The position numbers were made by a program, and so were the translations under genes. The notes beneath the pieces are model-generated. The model searched no databases. It saw only the letters and a program-made list of their open reading frames with translations, and was not told the DNA's origin. From contig JAITTY010000005.1 in NCBI GenBank assembly GCA_031286695.1, positions 248,001-312,000 of the forward strand: a DNA stretch of 64,000 nt, given 5' to 3'. Positions 56,764 to 63,873 of the stretch are shown here, piece after piece (position 1 is the first letter of the stretch; each line of letters starts with the position of its first letter). Source of the stretch: Sphingobacterium sp. (GTDB taxonomy: Bacteria > Bacteroidota > Bacteroidia > Sphingobacteriales > Sphingobacteriaceae).

Positions 56764-58383
56764 TTAGAATTGATTTGTAGATACTGCACCCAATTTTCGT
56801 ACTTTTTCTTCGAAATGCTCGCTGTCGGTGCTGGCCTTGCTCTTTACTTTACTTTTATAATTATAGATGGTCTGCATTGAATAACGCAGGAAGATAGCAA
56901 TCTGATTGACATCAGAGATCCCCAATCTTATCAAGGCAAAAATGCGGAGCTCGGTATTGAGTTTATCCTTTTTCAGCTGGTACTGTTCGTCAGGTCTAAG
57001 CAGGCTATTAAATTCATCGACAAAATTGGGATATACCTCCAAAAAAGTCCGGTCAAAATCAGTATAAAGATCCTGCGCATATTTTTCCAATGATTCATTG
57101 GATGATGTCAGCTGTTGTAGATCATCCAGCTGACGGCTTTTGACTTTACGGTATACATTTTTCCTGAAATCATCCAATTTGTCTAGGTACACCGCACACT
57201 GATTGAGGTAATAGCCGATATAACGTTCACGCACGAGATTGGCCTCGTCCAGTTTATGGTTGACGAGCGTCAGTTGCTCATTGGTCATATTGAGTTTCTT
57301 TCGAGCACGGGATACGATCCTCATCTGTTTAAATAAGAAATAGAGTGTGAGGATTAAAATAACCGCAAATATGCTAATTACGATGGCGTATAAACGTAGA
57401 TTTTTCCGTTGTTGATCGATCTTGGCCAGATAAGTTGCTTCGATAATAGGCTGTGTACGTGCAATCACGGTATTCCGGAAGCGTGAGTTGTAATAGTTGG
57501 CATCATCTAGGGCGGCCTGAATATAGTTAAAAGCTCTGTTCACGTCACCTTTTTTATTCAAGTAAATCGCCAATGTCAATAAGGACTCATTTTCCTTAAT
57601 GGCGAGGCGTACATCTGTTATTGCAGCCATGATCAGATATTCTTCTACCAGCTGCATTTCGCCCAGTTCTTTAGCAATCATAGCAAGACCCATTGCAGAC
57701 ATCCCATAGCCATGCGTATTGCTCTTTTCTCTTCTAAATAACCGCAGCTGAATGTCACGGGACTCGTTGAACAAACCATCTGCTTTGAGCTTAAATGATT
57801 TCTCCTTGAGGTACATATCCGAAGTTGGGTCAAGCAGTCCCATAAGGCTATTTCTAGATTTTGCGATTTCAACTTCGTATGCGCTATTATAGACATTGTG
57901 GTCGGTATATTTGATCAAGTTTTCATAATAACGGATATAGCTCCAATGGTAAAGGACCTTAAGGTGTTTTGGCAGTCCATCATAATCAATCTGCTTCAGT
58001 ACGTCCCATGCCTGCGTAAATAATCCAGAGATAGCGAGAACAAAAGCCAATTTAGTCTGGCTTTCGGTCATGAGCATCTGATCATTCAATTGTTTGGCTA
58101 TTGCGATATTGCGACCAATATAGGCGAGCGAAGAGTCACAGTTTAAGGTCTGGTATTCAAAGATTAACTGGGTTTGGATCTCATAGCGATCTTTGGCTGC
58201 AGAATGGCTTTTCAACAGATCTTTGATTGAATCAATCTGGTGAATCTTGGTCTCTAAATAGTCTGTCCGACTACCTATTGTTCTGTCCAGAACTTGCAAT
58301 AAGGAATCTATTTTGCTTGCTTGTAATGGTGTACAGTAAGCTATCACAGAAATGCATAAAAGAATAAGTTGTCTTGCTTTCAC
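56764..58383 (-). CDS. SusR-like transmembrane regulator (DUF6377)
   Basis: About 539 residues using GTG 58383, which yields a clean signal peptide (LILLCISVIAYCTPLQA); a TTG 21 nt earlier is the alternative. The periplasmic part has tetratricopeptide-like helices (about 25-320). A membrane helix (LYAIVISIFAVILILTLYFL) is followed by a cytoplasmic coiled coil and a DUF6377 segment. The C-terminal HTH (LGISDVNQIAIFLRYSMQ, TIYNYKSKVKSKA) binds DNA. The layout matches SusR: sense oligosaccharide in the periplasm, activate the operon. It is transcribed in the same direction as its presumed target. Confidence 0.88.
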   Translation of the reverse strand: MKARQLILLCISVIAYCTPLQASKIDSLLQVLDRTIGSRTDYLETKIHQIDSIKDLLKSHSAAKDRYEIQTQLIFEYQTLNCDSSLAYIGRNIAIAKQLNDQMLMTESQTKLAFVLAISGLFTQAWDVLKQIDYDGLPKHLKVLYHWSYIRYYENLIKYTDHNVYNSAYEVEIAKSRNSLMGLLDPTSDMYLKEKSFKLKADGLFNESRDIQLRLFRREKSNTHGYGMSAMGLAMIAKELGEMQLVEEYLIMAAITDVRLAIKENESLLTLAIYLNKKGDVNRAFNYIQAALDDANYYNSRFRNTVIARTQPIIEATYLAKIDQQRKNLRLYAIVISIFAVILILTLYFLFKQMRIVSRARKKLNMTNEQLTLVNHKLDEANLVRERYIGYYLNQCAVYLDKLDDFRKNVYRKVKSRQLDDLQQLTSSNESLEKYAQDLYTDFDRTFLEVYPNFVDEFNSLLRPDEQYQLKKDKLNTELRIFALIRLGISDVNQIAIFLRYSMQTIYNYKSKVKSKASTDSEHFEEKVRKLGAVSTNQF

Positions 58384-58520
58384 TAGGTTATTATAATTGA
58401 TCAACGTACCTCAAATATAAACAAAAATTCATTGGTGGAAACCAAAGATTATATCGTCAACTTTATTCATTTTCTTCGCCAAGCTCATAAGCTTTGAGCA
58501 TACTCTTGCTAGGCAAAAGT

Positions 58521-58589
58521 ATGGCACTCGCTTTCCTTATTTGTATTATCCTATTAGTCGTCTATCTAATTATCTCTTATCGCAACTAA
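58521..58589 (+). CDS. Possible 22-residue membrane peptide
   Basis: MALAFLICIILLVVYL followed by IISYRN: one hydrophobic helix with a polar tail. It lies in the 230-nt gap between the regulator and the esterase fragment. No promoter or ribosome-site support was seen; it may be chance. Confidence 0.2.
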   Translation: MALAFLICIILLVVYLIISYRN

Positions 58590-58634
58590 TAATTTTTGAG
58601 TTCTACCAAGATACCTAGCTTCCAAATCATTACC

Positions 58635-59408
58635 TTATTTACCGATCAGTTTCAGTTGTTCCTGGAATTCTTTAAATGCAATTTTTCCAGATGCAAATTG
58701 AACCTCTAAAATAAATTTCTGCTCATTGGGCGACGATTTACGTCTATAAATCTTTTCCAGCAATTCGTCTTCATCAGTTAAAGCTTCAGTCACATCTGCT
58801 GCATTTAAAAATGCCCGGTAGTATCGAATCCCGAATTTTCTAACTGACTTCGCGTCGAAATGGATTTGGTCTTCGTTGGCAGTCAAACCTTTTGCGGTAA
58901 CGAAATGACAATTACTGTGTGATGCTGCATATTCCTGTAAGGCGTTATTAACTAAATAATAATCATGGAAATATGCCCCGAACTGCCCATGTGGCAAAAA
59001 ATCGCCTATCCCACCAACAATAAGGGGAATATCAGGAACTTCTAACTGATTACGTAGCTCATTTACAATAACATCAAATTTATCGACATATTTTGCGGCC
59101 AGTTCTGCAGATGAATCGTTTTCTCCCTGATGCCATAGAATTCCCGATAACTTACTGCTGCGCTGAGCAAGTTTTGCCTGAAAAATAGCATGGTCAAAAA
59201 GTTCGCCGCCGGCATGCCAGTCGTTCAGGCTGGTAGCGCCATCGGCACAAGGGACAAGGCCGATTTCCTCGCCAATGTTGTCTGCATGCCACGAGGCAGC
59301 AAAAGACGATGCAAGCCCAACACCGGCCATAGGCCTGTCGTTGTGTATGGGTTCAGCCATTATCTGCCAACGACCAATATGTCGAAGCCTTACAAAAGTT
59401 AGGCGCAC
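58635..59408 (-). pseudogene. N-terminally truncated SASA/sialate O-acetylesterase-like gene
   Basis: The 257-codon frame matches the SASA (PF03629) esterases from GRWQIMAEPIHNDRPMAGVG onward, including GILWHQGENDSS and the C-terminal IHFDAKSVRKFGIRYY with the Asp/His pair. Family members start about 40 residues earlier with a GQSNMAGRG block holding the catalytic Ser; that block is absent. The only start is GTG 59408, and the upstream sequence becomes the 3' end of the cassette gene at 59436. Without block I it should be catalytically dead. Confidence 0.72.
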
Positions 59409-59435
59409 CCATAGATACGCCTAAATTACCTCCCT

Positions 59436-59606
59436 TCATTGTTTTCGTTTGCCCAACTTCGCCAATAATCTACTCGTGGCAAAACTGATCAGGGTGCCCA
59501 GCGCGGCTGTCAAAGCAGTCTGCAATACGTCGCCCAACGAGATACTTGCCCAGATGGAGCAGAGCGTACCACCCAGGGCTGAGATACGCATATCATTCCA
59601 CCGCAT
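59436..59606 (-). CDS. Small hydrophobic cassette protein, right copy
   Basis: 56 residues. ATG 59606 lies inside the last codons of the upstream 94-residue gene (14-nt overlap), so the two are coupled. Sequence MRWNDMRISALGGTLCSIWA, then LQTALTAALGTLISFATSRL and a basic tail (KLGKRKQ). Two short hydrophobic segments suggest a membrane peptide. Paralogue of 32735-32908. It ends 27 nt before the truncated esterase. Confidence 0.68.
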   Translation of the reverse strand: MRWNDMRISALGGTLCSIWASISLGDVLQTALTAALGTLISFATSRLLAKLGKRKQ

Positions 59607-59618
59607 CGGCTTCACTCC
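59485..59618. repeat. Right copy of a 134-bp direct repeat flanking the PUL
   Basis: Partner of 32787-32920, same orientation, about 85% identical without gaps by eye. The pair encloses roughly 26.6 kb including the graveyard, the whole mannan PUL and the truncated esterase. Confidence 0.85.
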
Positions 59619-59877
59619 TTTCTCCAGGCAACATTTGCCCCTCGCCATCGTCGGCCAGAGGCCTTGTAGATTCGGGAGACTTGTCGCTTGATGTATGCTC
59701 GATTCCATCATCAGCAGACTTTTCAGGCGGAGGCTTTTCCTCTTCCAAAACTGTTTCCAATATCCCCAGGCCTACGGCGATATACTTCAATATATTACCC
59801 GCTTTACCAGGCCATTTGACTGGAGCTGCAAGAACCACTTGCAGCACCTGTCCTATTTTCTTTAAAAATTTTTTCAT
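59593..59877 (-). CDS. Small cassette protein with hydrophobic N-terminus and acidic tail
   Basis: 94 residues from ATG 59877 (MKKFLKKIGQVLQVVLAAPV). A longer in-frame start at 59955 would run through a repeated sequence. The N-terminal half is basic then hydrophobic (NILKYIAVGLGILETVL). The second half is acidic and low-complexity (EEEKPPPEKSADDG, SSDKSPEST). No family recognised. Coupled to the following small hydrophobic protein. Confidence 0.6.
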   Translation of the reverse strand: MKKFLKKIGQVLQVVLAAPVKWPGKAGNILKYIAVGLGILETVLEEEKPPPEKSADDGIEHTSSDKSPESTRPLADDGEGQMLPGERSEADAVE

Positions 59878-59898
59878 ACCTATTTTAAAAACATTCCT

Positions 59899-59952
59899 TT
59901 CTTTATTCGAGCAATATAGGAGGACAAAGAATTGAAAGCCTGGCATTACGAC
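59899..59952. repeat. 54-bp direct repeat, copy 1
   Basis: Starts TTCTTTATTCGAG and ends GGCATTACGAC; 51 of 54 bases match copy 2 at 60084-60137. Confidence 0.85.
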
Positions 59953-60083
59953 CACCCATCTCTCCTAATACCAGCCTCTATAAATATGCAGGTAAAGGAA
60001 TAGAAAATATGGCGTTCTGAATGTCAAGGTTTGACGGGATTACACCAAAGAATGCTATGATCTATTCCTGCCTCCATCACTCC

Positions 60084-60137
60084 TTCTTTATTCGAGCTAT
60101 ATAGGAGGACAAAGAATTAAAAGCCTAGCATTACGAC
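60084..60137. repeat. 54-bp direct repeat, copy 2
   Basis: Same orientation as copy 1, start-to-start distance 185 nt. Confidence 0.85.
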
Positions 60138-60266
60138 TGCCTATCGCTGACGCAATATGACGATAGCATAAATCACTGTCCGAGCAAAGCGAGTTTGATT
60201 TATGCCGCCATATTGCTAAGAAGATGGCACAAAGGAATGTAGCGCAAATTCATGTCCTCCAAATTG

Positions 60267-60671
60267 CTATCGAATATTCAAATACACTTCATCCCCCATA
60301 TCCCACAGGCTATACACCAGCGCTTTAAGTTTTGCTAAAGCATTGCCACTATAATCCCCTCGGCCTTCCCCCGTTAAGGTGGTGACCGGTGCAATGCAGC
60401 CCTGCAGCTCTTTTAAAGCATCGTTTGCCGCATGGATCAGGATCGCTTCGCGCCCGAGCACGATAGGGATACCAATCTGTTCGCCATGTTTGGGGTAGCG
60501 CCGCTTTTCAAGTTTATATTGTCCGATAGGGATACAGCTGATCCGTGGGATATTATTTCTGTCGGGAAGCTCAATCGTATGGCAGATTTCTTCCCCTTGA
60601 AAGGTTATTGTCCCGTTGGTTCCTTGTGCTCCATATTTTCGTTGGAGCAGCAGGATATGTTTTGTTTTCAT
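60267..60671 (-). CDS. DUF5675 protein
   Basis: 134 residues, no signal peptide. Motifs of DUF5675: TFQGEEICHTIELPDRNN, SCIPIGQYKLEKRRYPKHG, AILIHAANDALKELQGCIAP. The conserved Cys/His pattern (CHT, SCIP, LIHAAN, GCI) suggests an enzyme-like fold. The family is often seen in prophage-like gene sets, but its activity is not established to my knowledge. The start overlaps the upstream gene by 4 nt (ATGA). Confidence 0.85.
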   Translation of the reverse strand: MKTKHILLLQRKYGAQGTNGTITFQGEEICHTIELPDRNNIPRISCIPIGQYKLEKRRYPKHGEQIGIPIVLGREAILIHAANDALKELQGCIAPVTTLTGEGRGDYSGNALAKLKALVYSLWDMGDEVYLNIR

Positions 60672-61201
60672 TTCGTTGAATAACCCAAATATTTTGATCG
60701 TGAATATTTGTTGCCTTTTCTATCTGACAGCAATAGATAAAGATAAAAGCCATCCTCGCGGAATCCTTCGGGTATCAAAACAATGACTCTTTCCTCTCGT
60801 CGTTGCCAGATTTGCTCATTGACAAAAGCGTATCCCTTTTTAACCTGATAGGCACAAAGGATCAACCGATCGTCGCCATTCACTAATCCAGAGTGTGTCA
60901 TTGTATGAGTTACCTCAATGCGGTCGCTGTAGCGATGTACTTGCGGGCACAGGACACCCCACAACGAACCTTCACTGAGAACTGCCAGTGCAGGATCCAC
61001 AACAGGTCCGCCCTCCTCATGCCTGATGGCCATCTTTAGTAAATATCCAAGGGCCAAGCCACCTGCAAGGCTATTTTTTCTTTTGGCCATCTCGGAAAAC
61101 CCTTTTTTGACCAATCCATTTAAAGGCCTCAAAAAAGCCACTCCCGCTTTAAAGGTCGTACGCACCCGCTGCTGCCCGGGGCTAATTGTCTTTTTTACCA
61201 T
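60668..61201 (-). CDS. Diverged DUF6266 paralogue
   Basis: 177 residues. It parallels the next gene upstream along most of its length: QQRVRTTFKAGVAFLRPLNG against QQEKFRTLMRFLLPINVFLK, then a helix and SEGSLWG against SDGGLYG, and a shared C-terminus (YLYLLLSDRKGNKYSRSKYLG against HTWLFLSNRSKTRVSKSVYLG). The glycine-rich N-terminal segment of DUF6266 is missing. A tandem duplication followed by divergence is the simplest reading. Coupled to DUF5675 by ATGA. Confidence 0.7.
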   Translation of the reverse strand: MVKKTISPGQQRVRTTFKAGVAFLRPLNGLVKKGFSEMAKRKNSLAGGLALGYLLKMAIRHEEGGPVVDPALAVLSEGSLWGVLCPQVHRYSDRIEVTHTMTHSGLVNGDDRLILCAYQVKKGYAFVNEQIWQRREERVIVLIPEGFREDGFYLYLLLSDRKGNKYSRSKYLGYSTK

Positions 61202-61251
61202 AATAAGCTGCTAAAAAGGAGCTGAGCCCGATCGGCTCAGTCCATAATTGA

Positions 61252-61896
61252 TTAGATAAGCTGTATCTCGCCTAGATACACACTTTTAGAAACTCGGGTC
61301 TTAGACCGATTGGATAAAAACAGCCAGGTGTGCACTGAACCGGTACCCAGATGGTCGGGTACCAGGAAGGTCACTATGCCCATCGATCGTGTACTCGGCG
61401 CCGGCGTTGAAATAAACTCATCTTTTTCGGGATGATAGGCCAGCACATACACCAGATCATCCGCAAAGGTTTCGAACGTTTCGCTGGCACCTGTCGACCA
61501 GGTAAAGATAAGTTCGCCCGAGTCATAGGAGGCTGCGACGGTACCACCGCCGTATAAGCCACCATCCGAAATACTGATGTTGGAATAATCCAGGGCAAAA
61601 TCTGGATATACACCTGTAATCGCCCTTTTGAGGTTAAATTGAAATGCCGCATTCATCGGCGTCACTTTCTCGGTGTTTTTACCGCCAAAGCCGATTTTCA
61701 GAAAGACATTGATCGGCAGCAAAAAACGCATCAGCGTCCTGAACTTTTCCTGCTGCATGAGCTGTGCCTCTGAGGCGGGCTTCGATCTCTTTTTATAAAG
61801 CCCTTTAATGTAGTTGATGCTCTTCCAACTACTTCCGATTACTGAGCCGGCTTTACCCTTAAAGCCTCCATTTGCTCCGTTTACAATAGTTCCCAT
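61252..61896 (-). CDS. DUF6266 protein, first gene of the leftward cassette
   Basis: 214 residues. DUF6266 signature: a Gly-rich start (GTIVNGANGGFKGKAGSVIG), basic KGLYKKRSKPASEAQLMQQE, then a beta-rich half ending SKSVYLGEIQLI. No signal peptide. Found repeatedly in Sphingobacteriaceae/Flavobacteriia, function unknown. It has its own upstream promoter and is followed 50 nt later by its paralogue. Confidence 0.85.
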   Translation of the reverse strand: MGTIVNGANGGFKGKAGSVIGSSWKSINYIKGLYKKRSKPASEAQLMQQEKFRTLMRFLLPINVFLKIGFGGKNTEKVTPMNAAFQFNLKRAITGVYPDFALDYSNISISDGGLYGGGTVAASYDSGELIFTWSTGASETFETFADDLVYVLAYHPEKDEFISTPAPSTRSMGIVTFLVPDHLGTGSVHTWLFLSNRSKTRVSKSVYLGEIQLI

Positions 61897-61943
61897 GTGT
61901 TAACATCAATCCTGTTTCGTACCGGTACATCTGATTGATATAA

Positions 61944-61971
61944 CAAACATAAAACACTTTAAATCAACAAA
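61944..61971 (-). promoter_or_regulatory. Predicted promoter of the DUF6266 cassette
   Basis: Reverse-strand TATGTTTG (61951-61944) fits TAnnTTTG, with TTTG at 61971-61968 (spacer 16, slightly short). About 48 nt before the DUF6266 ATG. Confidence 0.45.
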
Positions 61972-61979
61972 AAACACAC

Positions 61980-62080
61980 AAGAACCATTAGACCGACAGT
62001 TGACCGACAAGCATCGGAAAACTGACCGATTACAGACCTGATTGATTTCACTTGAAGTTTCTTTTGACAGCAAAATTGCC
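61980..62080. other. Spacer with repeated ACCGA/TCGG motifs
   Basis: Between the divergent DUF6266 cassette and the Crp-type gene. Contains GACCGAC twice, ATCGG and TGACCGAT within about 50 nt (62000-62040 area), suggestive of a binding-site cluster. No gene. Confidence 0.35.
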
Positions 62081-62088
62081 TACATTTG
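62081..62088 (+). promoter_or_regulatory. -7 element of the Crp/Fnr-type gene
   Basis: TACATTTG fits TAnnTTTG, about 100 nt before the ATG at 62188. Confidence 0.35.
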
Positions 62089-62187
62089 ATTAACAATAAT
62101 CGCATTATACTTCAGCAATTAACTGGGAATTTTATAGCGTGGGATAAGCTGCATCGATAAAAAATACTTGGTTAAACTTCATTGATT

Positions 62188-62748
62188 ATGGATCATAACA
62201 TCAGTCTTGAAAATGATATTTTTAAGCATATTCCGCTAGAACAACACACAGCGGTTCAAAAATACTTTACCTACAAAACCTATAAAAAAGCCGCTTTTAT
62301 TATTAAACCCAATGAACTCGTAAGGGATTTGTATTGGATACAATCCGGACTGGTCAAACTCTCCTACGAAGATGAAAATTCCAAGGAGCATATCTTATCA
62401 TTTGCCTTCGAAGATTGGTGGGAAACTGATTTCTCGGCATTTTATCATCAAACCCGGTCAAAGCTTTATTTACAATGTTTAGAGCCGACGGTTTTGTATG
62501 CTTTGTCTTATGCGGATTACCAACATATCGCGCAGCAGTATAATCTGTCGAACTACTTTTTAGAAAAATCAATCAATGGGCATATTGCTAATCAGCATAG
62601 AATACTGTCCTTGTTGACAGACTGTCCAAAATCCCGTTATGAACTTTTTATAAGCTCTTATCCTTCTTTGGTACAGCGCATCTCTAAAACGATTCTTGCG
62701 CAGTATTTGGGAGTCTCAAGAGAAACGCTCAGTCGAATTTACAAATAG
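62188..62748 (+). CDS. Crp/Fnr-family transcriptional regulator
   Basis: 186 residues from ATG 62188 (TTG 62182 less likely). Cyclic-nucleotide-binding-like domain (FIIKPNELVRDLYWIQSGLVKL), linker helix and C-terminal HTH (TILAQYLGVSRETLSRIYK). No Fe-S cysteines of Fnr type. Such regulators in this phylum usually control the adjacent gene, here RidA starting 65 nt downstream. Confidence 0.9.
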   Translation: MDHNISLENDIFKHIPLEQHTAVQKYFTYKTYKKAAFIIKPNELVRDLYWIQSGLVKLSYEDENSKEHILSFAFEDWWETDFSAFYHQTRSKLYLQCLEPTVLYALSYADYQHIAQQYNLSNYFLEKSINGHIANQHRILSLLTDCPKSRYELFISSYPSLVQRISKTILAQYLGVSRETLSRIYK

Positions 62749-62813
62749 TGATTTCAGTCACAGGTTAATTTATTGGAATCTATCGAACTTTGTATACATT
62801 AAAAACAATGACT

Positions 62814-63203
62814 ATGCAAAAAAGAACAATCAATCCCTGGAAGTGGCAAGAGCAAAGAAATTATGTACAAGCGGTAGAGGTAAAAGATGTAAGTGGAACC
62901 TTATATGTTTCAGGACAGACCGCTATCGACGAAAACGGCATCTCAAGTGACGCTGATATGCGTACGCAACTAACACTTGCCATCGCCAATGTAGAGCGTG
63001 TCATTTTAGAAGCAGGATATGAAATCTGCAATATCGTACGCTTGAACATCTACACGACATCTTCTGCCGAATTATTTCAAAATTTTGATCTATTTCAGGC
63101 ATGGGCACAAAAGAACGAGCTTCAGCAAGCCTCCACTGTGATGGAAGTAAAACACCTTTTCGAAACACTTCAGGTTGAACTAGAGGTTACTGCGGTTAAA
63201 TAG
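62814..63203 (+). CDS. RidA-family (YjgF/YER057c/UK114) protein
   Basis: 129 residues from ATG 62814 (an ATG two codons upstream is possible). Trimeric enamine/imine deaminase family or relative. Motifs: LYVSGQTAIDENG, QLTLAIANVERVILEAGY, NIVRLNIYTTS and VELEVTAV. The family-typical catalytic Arg is not obvious, so true RidA activity is uncertain. Probable target of the Crp-type regulator. Confidence 0.88.
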   Translation: MQKRTINPWKWQEQRNYVQAVEVKDVSGTLYVSGQTAIDENGISSDADMRTQLTLAIANVERVILEAGYEICNIVRLNIYTTSSAELFQNFDLFQAWAQKNELQQASTVMEVKHLFETLQVELEVTAVK

Positions 63204-63528
63204 AATCATTCACAAAATGAACGCTAATTTATTCTGGAAATCCCTGGCGGACGACCCAGTGATTCATACAGTTGTATAATTCTGTATTAATGCCCGATTA
63301 ACGCCCTCCTTTTATCGTATTTTCATCGGCTTCCCATCGGGTGCTGATCGGATTATCCCGATGAAATCCCGATGCCAATTCGATGAAAATTGCTGCAAAG
63401 GCCGGAGTTGGTCAGGAAAAGACCCGAAGAAGATTAAAAAAGAGTGGAATTTCAGTAAAAAACGCCTCCCTATCAGAGAGACGTCCGAAGAAAGTAATGT
63501 ACAGGTAAAAATCGATTGATCGAGTGGT
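63204..63528. other. Non-coding stretch with ATCGG/CCGAT repeats
   Basis: No supported gene. Between 63317 and 63390 the pentamers ATCGG, CCCGATG and TCGATG recur six times in both orientations (hairpin-forming). A 20-residue ORF at 63217 is too short to support. A leftward terminator sits at 63457-63484. Confidence 0.55.
63457..63484 (-). terminator. Terminator of the small HTH gene
   Basis: Reverse strand: 8-bp stem with G-T pairs (ACGTCTCT/GGAGGCGT), followed by six T. It lies 45 nt past the stop at 63529. Confidence 0.65.
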
Positions 63529-63843
63529 CTAAAGGCCGCGGTAGCTCTTGCGCAGGCGCTCTACATCTACATCACGATAATAGCGTTTGTTGCGCTCGCG
63601 CTTCGCAATGCAGATGTAGCCATCCCGCTGCAGGCGATAAAGTGTTTCGGTGGAGATGCCGACATGCGATTTGACATATTCGGCATCACGCAGCAACACA
63701 TTGTCCGCTTCTAACTGCTCCCGCAGCTCGAGATAATTTGCCAGTTGGCGCTTTACCGCCAATAGTTCCAGCAAGATCAATTTTTGGGCATGGGAATGCC
63801 CGGGACTTATGGAAAAGCCCCTGAGGTACTGATTTTTACGCAT
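63529..63843 (-). CDS. Small helix-turn-helix (MerR/excisionase-like) protein
   Basis: 104 residues. An N-terminal coiled-coil-like helix (LILLELLAVKRQLANYLELR) is followed by an HTH_17-type domain: LLRDAEYVKSHVGISTETLY, then RLQRDGYICIAKRERNKRYY and VERLRK. Small proteins of this design are common in Bacteroidota mobile elements as excisionase-like regulators, but no integrase is present here. Confidence 0.75.
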   Translation of the reverse strand: MRKNQYLRGFSISPGHSHAQKLILLELLAVKRQLANYLELREQLEADNVLLRDAEYVKSHVGISTETLYRLQRDGYICIAKRERNKRYYRDVDVERLRKSYRGL

Positions 63844-63873
63844 AATATATAATTGAGGTTTATAAAAGACGAG

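Larger units (their letters stand above)
59878..60266. other. Non-coding stretch with 54-bp direct repeats and a long hairpin
   Basis: No gene. It holds two 54-bp repeats (59899-59952 and 60084-60137) with 3 mismatches. It also has an imperfect inverted repeat pairing 60153-60175 with 60196-60215. It interrupts the leftward cassette between the DUF5675 gene and the 94-residue gene. Confidence 0.75.

Noticed and set aside
59878..59955. 26-residue extension of the 94-residue cassette protein
   Set aside because: It consists mostly of the 54-bp repeat, whose other copy has an in-frame stop; ATG 59877 is the better start.
63217..63279. 20-residue ORF after RidA
   Set aside because: Too short, no promoter, and no recognisable sequence.
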